From NCBI GenBank assembly GCA_016800925.1, contig JABCPU010000019.1, positions 62,001-126,000 of the forward strand: a stretch of DNA of 64,000 nucleotides, written 5' to 3'. The position numbers and the translations under genes are program-made. The stretch is from Suillus spraguei (Eukaryota; Basidiomycota; Agaricomycetes; Boletales; Suillaceae). Positions 25,103-35,783 of the stretch are shown piece after piece (position 1 is the first letter of the stretch; each line of letters opens with the position of its first letter). Below the pieces are notes generated by a model. That model saw only the letters and a program-made list of their open reading frames with translations. It was not told the origin of the DNA and searched no databases.

Positions 25103-25909
25103 ATGATCAACTACATCCTGCTAGTATCACGACAAGGCCTGTCACCTCCCTCCAACTCATCAAAGTATTATTGACTTATAAGATAACCAGGCAAAGTACG
25201 CCTTGCAAAATGGTTCTCCACCTTGCCACCCAAGCAAAAAGTCAAGATCGTAAAGGACGTCACTCAGCTCGTCCTGGCTCGGCGCACGCGGATGTGTAAT
25301 TTCCTAGAGTACAAGGGCGAGTTCTCTCTGTGGTATGTAGGAAAGTGGAGAGCTGATGTTGATGACCCAGACACCAAGGTTGTATACCGCCGATATGCAT
25401 CGTTGTTCTTCGTTTGTGGGATAACCTCAGGGGATAACGAACTCATCACGCTGGAGATTATTCACCGTTATGTCGAGGTTTTGGACCGATATTTTGGAAA
25501 TGTGCTTTTTTATTTGTGCTGTTTTGAGATGATGTACTCATTAGACGGGTATTATCTAGGTCTGCGAGTTGGACCTGTGCGTTTTGAGAGTGTTGTAGTA
25601 TGCGAGACCTTTTGTTCACTGATTTGTATCAGTATTTTCAATTTCCAGAAAGCGTATGCAGTGCGTTGTCAACTTTTATTGATGATGTAGTTTTCTTATA
25701 TCACTCGGCAGATCCTGGATGAGCTCATAATCGCAGGAGAGATGCAGGAATCCTCCAAGAAGTCGGTGCTGCGCGTGGTTGGTTCTTTGCTGCTACGACG
25801 TTAGGGCAAATTGAACGAATGCACATCACAGGTTACGCAGTCGGATAGCGTCGAAGAGCAAGAGTCCTCTGAGGACATCATAGGTCGTTTGGGAGCTACA
25901 CGCGGTTAG
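25103..25909 (+). CDS. APS1: AP-1 clathrin adaptor complex, sigma subunit
   Basis: Small subunit of the adaptor that loads clathrin coats at the trans-Golgi and endosomes. Seven exons: 25103-25136, 25191-25316, 25371-25501, 25560-25576, 25633-25660, 25712-25777 and 25832-25909. They encode about 159 residues with almost every block conserved: MINYILLVSRQGKVRLAKWF, LARRTRMCNFLEYK, DTKVVYRRYASLFFVCGI, LITLEIIHRYVEVLDRYFGN and ILDELIIAGEMQESSKK. The first two introns (25137-25190 and 25317-25370, each 54 nt) must start with GC, because only GC-AG splicing yields the conserved RQGKVRL and EYKDTKVV. The second has no stop and a length divisible by three, so the unspliced frame is open and inserts 18 unrelated residues. 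The other introns are GT-AG. Identity is very strong. Confidence 0.95.
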
Positions 25910-26095
25910 ACTTATTTTCTTTCCCGTGGTGCTTGATGTATCTATAGCATTTCAAGGCCCGTTGATCCGCTGAAAGTTACCTCGGCCGCTTTGGATTTTA
26001 TTGTCACACTGATACAAGTGGTTTACGGATAGCGAATGTCTTGCGAGATATGCGTGGATGATACCCAGAGGTAACAGTAGTGGCAATGATAGTAT

Positions 26096-27914
26096 CTACG
26101 TCTTTGTAATCGGTTTTAGCTTGTTCAGGATATACCACCTCACAAGATCAAGTGTTGCTACAGAGTCCTCCACTGAAGAATGACCGCTTGTTCCTCCACC
26201 AGCCTGGATGGTGAGACCAAGGTGTTCTTTCGCCCTGATATAATTCCGTAAATGGGTGGCGTAGAGTAAAATGCGAAATGACGTACAGATCTCTCAAAGA
26301 ACGTCGATATGGAGGACCTGCGCGATGAGGAAAGATAATAGCTGTATCGACGCACTGGTGGTGAATTATCCGAAGTGTGTTAAGATCGTTGTGAAGAGCG
26401 TGACCGATGATGATGGTATCGCGGTTAATGAATGCGTCAAGGGACTTGCGTACAGAAGATAACGAAAGTGTAGCCTGCGCATGCTCTTCTCGAGTAATGC
26501 CTGAGAATCGTGTATTATAGTCTCTGTAAGAAACACGATCGGGTTCACGATCGCAGGCGCCAAAAGGGGGTGAACGACTGACATGACTTCAACCCCATCA
26601 TCCATTCTTACTAGCTCATCGAAAACTTCTTTCCCAGAGCCATCGACAACTGAAACACGAGCGACGCGCATACCTCCCGTTGTGTAAATCATTTCACAAT
26701 CTAAAGCCACGACATCTAAAGCTGTATCCGTCTCCGTATCAGCGACTGATGGACGTGTATATGAGAATGCATGACGTGAATGCAAGTCTTCTGCTGCAGA
26801 CTCGTAAAAGACGTGGTGGCCTCTGGTACATCCGCCTTCCTCTGCTAGCTTCTGGCAACAAGAATAGGAACGCATACGCTCGCCTTCAAAGAGCGTCAAA
26901 GAATGTTTGCTGCCTTATGAGAATTGATTACCGTTGACTTTGTGCGTGAAGAGCCTTCCCCAGTGATATTGACATTCTTCTGCAGTGGGATTGGTTTTGA
27001 CCATGTATGACTGGGTGCACCGTTCGCATTGAATGATTTTGCCCTCAGCATTTGGTTGATCGCCTCCAAGCCCTTCAGGCATTTCGGTAATAAAGCCCCA
27101 CGTCTGCATGGCCTCCAAAGACATGACGATTGGTTTGAGAAGGAGCCGAGTTACCTGGAGGTCATCTAATTTTTTTCTAGATTCCGCACGGGCTGCCAAA
27201 TCTTCTTCAGTTCCTACGGAAGGATGTGATATAGACGTAGGTGTGAGACGTCGTTTCAAAGCTGCTATTGAATTTATGACAGCCTAAATGACAGTTTAAG
27301 ATGTGCGAACTGGCAACGGATAGGGCGCACGTTACGATATGTCAACTTAGTAGATTTGCTGTAGACTTGTTCCTCTTGACGAAGGGCATGCTCAGAGGCA
27401 AGGGTTGGGTTTAACGGCAGTATAGTCTCGTAAAGGACGACAAAGTGCTCATACAGTGTCTTTAGCATTGCTTGACGAACTGGGATGGCGACTTGAGATT
27501 GCGCAGGGTTAATTCTAATAATCGGTACGCCCGTCTATATAACACGGTGAATGAGTTTCAGTGTTAAGATTGCCGGTACGTGCGTACACTAGTATGCGAT
27601 GCGGCAGGGACGGCGACTGGCTTCTTTGCGGTGCCGACTCTGAGACGTTGTGTCGGGGGTCCGCTTAGGGACGCATGACTACTGGAAGATGGACCCTGTG
27701 TTAGGTCATGAAATGGTCGCTTTGAGGGTCCTGCATGAAGGCCGACGTCGGTAGATGGTGACGTCTGTGGGAGGGGCTGAACCTTCTGTACGGGAATATT
27801 CAGCGAATGATGAGAAAGCAAGTCTAGGCTGTGAGAGAAAACACAGGATGGACGGTTGCAATTATTTCTCTCTGGACATGGCAATGACTGAAAAAGACCG
27901 AAAGATGAGAACAT
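26096..27914 (-). CDS. REX3: RNA exonuclease Rex3-like (DEDD family)
   Basis: 3'-5' exonuclease of the Rex1/3/4 group; Rex3 trims the RNA of RNase MRP and U5 in yeast. The N terminus carries a CCCH-type finger (CPERNNCNRPSCVFSH, about residues 11-26), followed by a Ser/Pro-rich region, then a helical middle with LKTLYEHFVVLYETILPLN. Another Cys-rich part reads CERCTQSYMV. The exonuclease domain has motif I VVALDCEMIYTTGGMRVARV, motif II GHALHNDLNTLRI and motif III GHSSVEDSVATLDLV, so all catalytic acids and the Asp after His are in place. Five or six introns are required. The stop is read at 26096-26098 after NKLKPITKT. The start ATG (27914) is divergent from the ceramide synthase gene. Rex3 over Rex1/Rex4 is favoured by the N-terminal finger. 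Confidence 0.87.
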
Positions 27915-28056
27915 AGTCTGTGATGATTACTGGCAGCAAGTTGCGGGCTTATGACTTGACTGATGACATAATCAAAACTTTGTTTCATTTCGGACTTTGT
28001 ACTCTCTAAGTCAAACACTATTATTTACACGGGGGATAGTATATTTAGAGCTAGAC
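27915..28056. promoter_or_regulatory. Short divergent promoter, REX3 / ceramide synthase
   Basis: Only 142 bp separate the two start codons, so the two genes almost certainly share promoter DNA. The middle is AT-rich (ttatttac). No specific site is recognised. Confidence 0.55.
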
Positions 28057-29840
28057 ATGTCTACGCACGGCCCCCTCAACGAAAAACTTCACAAAAGACG
28101 CCCTCGCGCCTCCTCTTTGCATCGTATAGAGTAGGTGTGTTTCCACTTTTCTAAATCGTATCATTCTCACTTTTATTCAGGACTGACAAAGGTCACCATC
28201 TAACAGGCCCCTTCATGGTTCAAACGTGTGTCTTCATTTTATCTGTCACCCTTTCTGTCTTAAACATCACTTCATAGACCTTTGGGGTCCAATACGCCAG
28301 AGTCTTGTGACTCCCCTGTCTCCAGCGATGATGGCTTTCGTCTGCTCAAACAGAATGGAGGCTTTATCGCAGACCTTCTCAGCGCTAGATGGGTTGTAAA
28401 CCCAGGTCAGTCTCTCTTTCGCTTATGTCATTTCCGGAATGAACCCTTTTTATAGTTTCGTCCTTCAAGATGCTTATGGTACCCGTCTTACTGTATATCA
28501 ATTGGGAATTATTGGCCCCATACGTTGCTCCAGACCTCCCCAATCCAATCGCCCCTCTTCTTTTCATATCATACAAAATTCCTGATTCCTCTCCCGACGA
28601 CCCACGCTATGCTAAAGGTTATTTAGACCTGGTTTTTCTTGCATTCCACGTCGTTTTCTACTCGTTCGTACGCCAATTCGTCACTATTGTCCTTTGTCAC
28701 CCTATCGCTCGCTACTTTGGCATAAAGAAGCGAGCAAAACTTGACAGATTCGGTGAACAAGGTTATGCTCTTCTATACTTTGCGGTCATGGGTGCATGGG
28801 GCTACGTAAGTTTATCGATCATCTTGTACCATACCTTTTTTGAACACGGCCTTAGCGCATCATGGGTCAACTTCCGACATGGTGGTATCGCACTGAATAC
28901 TTTTGGATTGGTACACAACTTTCCTGCATACATGTTCTTGTCTGACCCCTATCCAGATTATCCTCACTGGCAGATGAAACCCGAACTCAAACGTTACTTC
29001 CTCATGCACGCGTCTTATTGGTGTCAGCAGCTTATCGTACTGCTCCTACGTCTTGAGAAACCACGCAAGGACTACAACGAACTCATCATGCATCATTTCG
29101 TCACCCTATGGCTAATTGGGTAAGTTTCAAAGTGTCACAATGTCTTGATCACTGGTCTGATTGCGAACAGATGGGGCTATCTCATCAATTTGACATTGAT
29201 CGGTCATGCTGTCTATATGAGTATGGATATACCGGATGCTTTCCTGGCCGTACGTTCATAGTCTGAACGCATTTTTCACGATCTGACCTATGCTATCGAC
29301 AGTTCTCCAAGTTACTTAATTACATGGAATTCCACAGACTTAAAGTGGTCTCCCTTGCAGTTTTCCTCGTCGCATGGACGTGAGTGCTTTTTATGCGTTC
29401 ATTTTCAGTCGCCAACCCCTTTCAGTTATTTCCGGCATTGGCTGAACCTTGTCATCCTCTGGTCTGTATGGTTTGAGTTTGATCTTATCGAGTATGTGTT
29501 CTTTTACCTACCGGATTGCTGATCTTACTGGTTGCATGCAGCGAGAGCAATCGTGTATGGGCCCCTGAAACTGGCGCTTGGTTAACTTGGTGGATGAAAT
29601 ATCAGATAACCTTTCCCATCTTCCTTCTTCAGCTGCTCAATCTTTTCTGGTACTATCTTATCTGGCGCATTGCAATAAGGTCATACGTCCGGTTTCCATG
29701 TCTTTTTATCGCTCATTTTCGCACATTGCAGATCATTAAGGGATGTTGAGGTTACGGATGTCCGATCTGATGACGAGGATGGTGATGGTGATGACGGTGG
29801 CGATGACAATGATGAAGACGAAGATACCAAGGAAGACTAG
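28057..29840 (+). CDS. LAG1: Ceramide synthase (Lag1/Lac1 family, TLC domain)
   Basis: Acylates sphingoid bases to (dihydro)ceramide in the ER. The start at 28057 gives a basic cytosolic N terminus, with joins through PESCDSPVSSDDGFRLLKQ to SSFKMLMVPVLLYINWELLA. The TLC domain follows with several membrane segments. The active-site region has the double histidine in ELIMHHFVTLWLIGWGY, after LEKPRKDYN. YMSMDIPDAFLAFSKLLNY and YLIWRIAIRSLRDVEV are typical Lag1 blocks. The C terminus is strongly acidic (DDEDGDGDDGGDDNDEDEDT), resembling the phosphorylated tail of yeast Lag1/Lac1. About eight introns are needed. The stop TAG is at 29838. Divergent from REX3. Confidence 0.93.
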
Positions 29841-30041
29841 CTGGAGATCTATTACTAGTGTTACGACCTCTTAGATGCCTCTTATCTGTGCGAATCTCCA
29901 GGACAGGACAGCACACATTGCTATTATGTTATTTGAGTACTATCATGGATACGATATACGAACAATGATGTGTTTCCAGCAAGTACAATTGTGATGCGCA
30001 ACTTAGGAGATTTTATTTCATCGCGCAGACATTCCTGAATT

Positions 30042-31579
30042 TCATGCTTCCTGCTCCTCAGGCTTGGATTTGTCAATGACAGGTCCGACACCTTCCATGT
30101 CTGAATAATCGCTATCTTCCTCCCAGGGCTCAAATTTGACCTTCACTCCGGCTCCGGTCTGAGGAGCAGTGGGATGAGAGATGTTACCTGTTCGGTTGGG
30201 CCACCTCTTCTCCCTCTGCATATCTAGAGGGTCGCCGGAGGCCATTTCCTTCATGGCCAGCAAAGTGTACTGAACATATTATTAGTCAAGCTTGTCTTGA
30301 ATTGAATAGATCCAAACGTACATGCGCATCATTACCTGCGTTGTGCAGGAATGAAGTGGGGACTTGCAGATGCCTGCATACTCGCTCTAGTGAACGTCTG
30401 TTGTGCCCTCCCTCGCCTTCCAGTGCAGCGAATAAGTCGGAGGTATCTAACACAAAGACACCACTGTCGGGTTTTGCGTCGGGAAGTAAGAAATTGAGAT
30501 TGGGCAAGTCTGCATTGACGGTAGGAGATTTGAGGTATCTACCAAAGGTATTAGCTGTCAGAAGCGTGAACTCTGAATCATCCTCTCACTTGATGTCCTG
30601 GTTATTATCGTGAAAGATCAAGAAAAGTGGGCCATCCTTTTGCAGGTCAGCCAATAGATTCTGAATGCGGGTCCTGAAAGTGGTTCGATTGACAAGTTCG
30701 CTGTCTCCGAATGAAAAGTGCTAGATCATTCGTCAGTTAAAAGCAGCAACGTCTCGACTTTCCTACCTCGCGATGGTTCTGGACAAATGTATTGGTATAA
30801 TGGCGATATTCCTTTACAATGAGATGTCCTTGTTCTTCGACTTGCTGGCCATCGATCCACCGGACAAAGCTCCATCCAAACTCAGTGAGCATGGTGTGGT
30901 CCCTGTCCCATGCTTCGAAGTCCAGAGCACACCAAACGCCGATTTTCTCTGCCCAGAAAGCGCGGACGCGTTCAAAAATCTCACGACGCGTTTTCAACAT
31001 CGGATCCGCTCCCTTCAGACGCTTGTTGTTCTTTTCTATTTGCTGGAGGATCCTTTAGTCAGAAACGACGTGCTGAGGTGTTTGGCGCAACATACCTTGA
31101 GAGCACCCTTGAGCTCGTCTTTGGTCTTGAATGTGACGGGTGAGACGTGGCGCAGGCTGGATTCGGTTAGAAGACAATCGGAGTAAGGAAGAGATATGAG
31201 GTTTTTTGTGAGGCCCATGGCATGCAGCCAGTATCTCAGGTATTCTACCTGGGCTGAGGAAAAGAGCAATCGCGTCTCAAAGCTCTGGAGCGTCCCTAGA
31301 TGGAGATCAGATACAGAAAGCTGCGTGACGTAGCGATTTTAATTACCTAAGAAGAGTTCAGCTCCATCGACGCCCTCTTTGTGGAGGGGGTGATCTGGAT
31401 GAACAAAGGCATCCTGTGCCAACGATGCCCGTAAGGGACTCCGATCTGCCTCTGGTAAGGCTTGATGCCTGTACAATTCACGATTTTCCGTCAGTAAGTT
31501 GTAACTCACTAGATCTATCATACCATTCGAAGAAAATATCAGTATAACGATAATACCCTGTGATAACCGGGGAAACCAT
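30042..31579 (-). CDS. Gfd2/YDR514C-like DEDD exonuclease-fold protein
   Basis: Fungal family related to yeast Gfd2 and YDR514C, with an RNase H-like 3'-5' exonuclease fold; the substrate is unclear to me. Motif I reads WCALDFEAWDRDHTMLTEFG, with the Asp-x-Glu pair. Motif II is LFLIFHDNNQDIKYLR, and motif III HNAGNDAHYTLLAMKE carries the His and Asp. All four acids of a DEDDh active site therefore appear intact. The N-terminal ~200 residues (from MVSPVITGYYRYTDIFFEW) have no recognised domain, and the C-terminal tail is acidic (EPWEEDSDYSDMEG). Five or six introns. The ATG at 31579 was chosen because an exon joining through HQALPEADRSP follows it; an upstream ATG at 31636 is possible. Divergent from CENP-A. 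Confidence 0.78.
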
Positions 31580-31771
31580 GATCGATAGATAGAGCAAAGA
31601 CAACTTAGCGCTTAGATCACTCTTGTTGTTTACCATAAATGGAAAGCATGTTCGAGTTTGTCGCCGACCACACATAAACGTCCACTCCGAGTCCTCCTAG
31701 CCATTTATTACACCGTAAACCAAATCCTGTTCTTTCTCATCCTTTCCATTTCGCGCTGCTATTCAAATTAA
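31580..31771. promoter_or_regulatory. Short divergent promoter, Gfd2-like / CENP-A
   Basis: The two start codons are 192 bp apart, so regulatory DNA is likely shared. No histone-type element was recognised. Confidence 0.45.
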
Positions 31772-32459
<688 letters not shown>

Positions 32460-32857
32460 GGGTTGATTATGGATATTTATACGATTATGTCAACTATGAA
32501 GGCATTTAGTAAGTTTATGTATCGCACTCATTATAATGGCAAGCATTTTCTACTAAGAACGATATGCATTGTACATGAGAGTAGATAAAGTGAAAACATG
32601 AACATGATGTTGCACATGGCCAAGAGCACATCGAGATATGGATATGTTCGCAGTACCATGTAGAATGAATGCTAGAAGATTAATAATGATACGATGCGCT
32701 CGTATAGTGAGAGTACGATTGAACATAAACAATAGAACTGTGCTGTGATGATTTCCGATGTGTAAGATGGGTATTCATGAGTGAAAGTAAATGAGCGTGA
32801 CACCAGAGATAGGGTTCGGATGCGGTATTAAGAGTCCGTGATTAAATGTCCTTGCAC
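32460..32857. other. Intergenic region between convergent genes
   Basis: AT-rich 400-bp stretch between the CENP-A stop and the stop of the convergent coiled-coil gene; it should hold both 3' UTRs. No coding signal. Confidence 0.5.
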
Positions 32858-35336
32858 CTATGGGTATACACTTTGACGCCGACTTGACGTCGAGCGGGAT
32901 TGGGACGTCGGAGCTGGCCTTCCAGGTGCAGTGTGGGCGTGCACTAATACAGGTGGCTGATGGGAACGATGAAGACCACTGCTGCGGGAAGAGTGTGCAG
33001 CTTGAGAAGACGACCTTTTGTCCCGTAGGTCTGTTTGGCTTCCGTACTTCCGATCAGCTGTGACATTGCTGCTATTTGGGTGCCCGCGTGTTTCGTCGCT
33101 GGCACGCCGTTGATGGTTGGAAGAGTACCCAGAAGAATTAGGAACAGCGCGAGATGTATGGCGGATGCCTTCTGCGCTGTGGTTTGAAAAGCTACTCTGT
33201 CGTGGAGATGACGGAACTTGACCATGATAAGAGTTGGCTGAGTACGGTTGTATTCCGAACTGGTTCGTCATACCAAATTGGTTCATCATGAAAGGAGGAG
33301 AAGGGGGAAGTAAAGGGTCCAAGGAATAGAATGGCATGGCCATCATCGGAGCGGCAGGAAATGGCGAGATTGGTGGAACGGCAAAAGGCGGAACCTGCAT
33401 GCTGCCCCAAGGGTTGTATGGTAGAAGTGAAGCGCGAGGATTCAACAACGGCAATGACAATTGTTTTGACGGGTCAAATGCAGCAGAGACGCGTTTACTG
33501 ATGTGTCGCCCATCCCGACCTCGTGCATCGTCTGATGATGTGTAAGTCGAATAGACGGATGGAGGCCTTGAGAAACTATGCTGGCTTCCCGGGGTAGCAG
33601 GCATCGAGCTGGCAGGGGAACCATCGTAAGGCGAGAGATTTGCAGGAGAGACTTTGAGATCTGTTGTCTGTTGGCGGGTTGATGGTGACCCAGATGTGCG
33701 AGCGTCACGGGATGCAGATCTGTCACGTTCTATGTCCCGAACCAGGGAGGGTGAAGAAGAGATATGACCAGCTCTAGAGGCTTCTCGACGGGTCCGCGAA
33801 GCCTGCAACTCTGAAGTAAAATTTTTTTGTCGTCTTTCTTCCTCTATCCTCTTCCTGTGGAGTTCACGAGCCTTGTGCTCCTCTTCCTGCTCTCTCAATT
33901 GTGCTTCCTGCAGCCGGCGTTCTTCCTCCCGCATGCGCCTGTCTCCTAGTGCGCGCCGTTCCTCTTTCAATTCTCGCTTCTCACGCTCTTCACGAAGAAA
34001 CCTCGCTTTTTCCTCGCGCTTTTTCTTGATACGTAGGACATGGCCCAAAGGAATCTGATCGTCTTTGCCATCTTCCGCGAACCTGACGCCTCGTTTGACA
34101 GCGGGTGCAGGCGTGGGCTCCACTGCTTTGAGCTTGCCAGTTTCCTTTTTAGATTCTGGTGAGTCAACTGCAAGCGTAAGGTGCGACAAATCAAAATCTG
34201 CGACGGCAACGGGAGGGTTAAGTTTTGCCGTCGATGGCAATGCGACTTCGGCAGCCCCTGGAATGATGATGTGAACTAAAGATACGGATTGTTTGTTTCT
34301 AAAACTTACCAGAGGCAGGTTGAGACGACTCAGGCTGAAGCTCTGCAGATGGATCGAGGCCATCATCAACGTCGGACAGCCAGCCAGCCAGTATTTGTAA
34401 TGGATCTGAAAATTCGAGAGCCGCGACACCAAACTGTGACCCAGTGATTCTGGATGTGACGATTTCACCGGAAGGTTCCTGGCGAGTCCAGACAGAACTC
34501 GATCTTCGTAACAAGGGCGAGCCACCCAATTGCCGAGACCCTCGCTATTGCTCCTTAAAAACTGTTTCTTCGGCCATATGTCGACATCGGAATCGCACAC
34601 CGGTGCTTCTTTCACCATAGTCACGGGCCGGCTTCCAAGGGGTGCCAGACTACATGCGTCAGAGTCTGCAGGGGAAAGGGACTCCAGGCTCTTCAAGAGC
34701 ACTGCTTTATGCATCTTAGACTCTAGGGTGTCTCGGCGACGAACATGTCCCACACGAAGACAGGAGCGGGGGAACGGTGTGTTTGGGGAATATCCAAAAG
34801 AGGAGGGCAAGAAGGTCGATCACAGTCAGAGCAACTGTTGAGAATCATGACCCTCATACTATTTCGTGCCTGGGTGATAGACTGGGCAAAGTTCTGTGTG
34901 GGAGGATCCTGAAGATGATCTGCACCATCTTCAGATTCAGATGACGCATCATCCGTCTCATTCGATGTCAGAGGAGGACGTAATGCATCCCTGGCGTCGA
35001 GAAAGGCGGGAGCCAAGCTGCTTTCGTATCTCCTTCACCTCTCTGGTTTTTTGCCCCTAACCACGACCTCCAGCTACCTTTCTGGCTGGGTATGCGTACG
35101 TGGGGCGACTCTTCGTCGTCGGGAGTACGCAGCTCTGCAGAACCGGATGATGTTGAGGAGGAGGAACCGCTAGCGAAGAGCTGTGGGGGAACCGCTTTTC
35201 GAGAAAGCGATTGAAACATTCTCATACTAACCTTTCGTTTCGTAGCTTCTTGTGGGAGAGGGTCGACGTCGTTGGACGACGGTGCGTCAGGCTTGTCGAC
35301 GCGTCTCGTAAGGAAGACGGAGGTCATGCGACGCAT
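32858..35336 (-). CDS. Coiled-coil, low-complexity protein of unknown function
   Basis: Not assigned to a family. From the ATG at 35336 the N-terminal exon is Ser/Arg-rich (MRRMTSVFLTRRVDKPDAPS). Frames then shift at least three times, so several introns lie between 35100 and 34280. A short module (EFSDPLQILAGWLSDVDDGL) appears conserved-like. The second half is one long frame: VRFAEDGKDDQIPLGHVLRI, then about 120 residues of charged coiled coil rich in Arg, Glu and Lys (34030-33800), then a long Ser/Pro/Met/Phe-rich disordered tail to the stop at 32858. The layout suggests a scaffold or adaptor protein, but I infer no function. Reading the whole upstream part in the frame of the second half would be wrong: that frame is non-coding-like between 34810 and 34300. 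Confidence 0.6.
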
Positions 35337-35783
35337 GTTGGTCGTGGTGAAAAACGTAAAGAGTGAAGTATGCCGAAGAAAGCGATGCCAAAACGCTTTA
35401 GAGCATTACAAATGGGACTGGAAGGCAATTGATTGATTCAAAGGTCTACTGGTGCAAATGGGAAGAACCCGAATTAGCACGTTTCACGGCGTCTCCCACC
35501 GGTTATGTGTCAACTCCGCTACTTATAGTTTAGACTTGAGAATTCACTGGGTTGTGAACCGAATGTGTGCGATCTCCTGTGGACACTGGAAGTTCAAGGA
35601 TTTGTAGGCGCACGTCTTTATATACTTGCTCACACGAAGATCAAAGGTGCCTGGATAATTCCGTTCAGTTCGTGTGAGTCGACCCTGCATACAGAAGTAT
35701 TTATTACCCCTGCTGATGATGACAGTGCCATGATGCGTATACTGATCACGTAGTATGTAACGCCAACTATTTTTGGAGACGGC
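35337..35783. other. Intergenic region, coiled-coil gene to RRN7
   Basis: About 450 bp between two minus-strand genes. It should contain the promoter of the coiled-coil gene and the 3' UTR of RRN7. ORFs crossing it have no family similarity. Confidence 0.45.

Noticed and set aside
34300..34810. Upstream part of the 650-codon minus-strand frame as one continuous protein
   Set aside because: Other frames over 34530-34299 and 35016-34723 look more protein-like, and good splice sites lie between; the long frame includes intron sequence.
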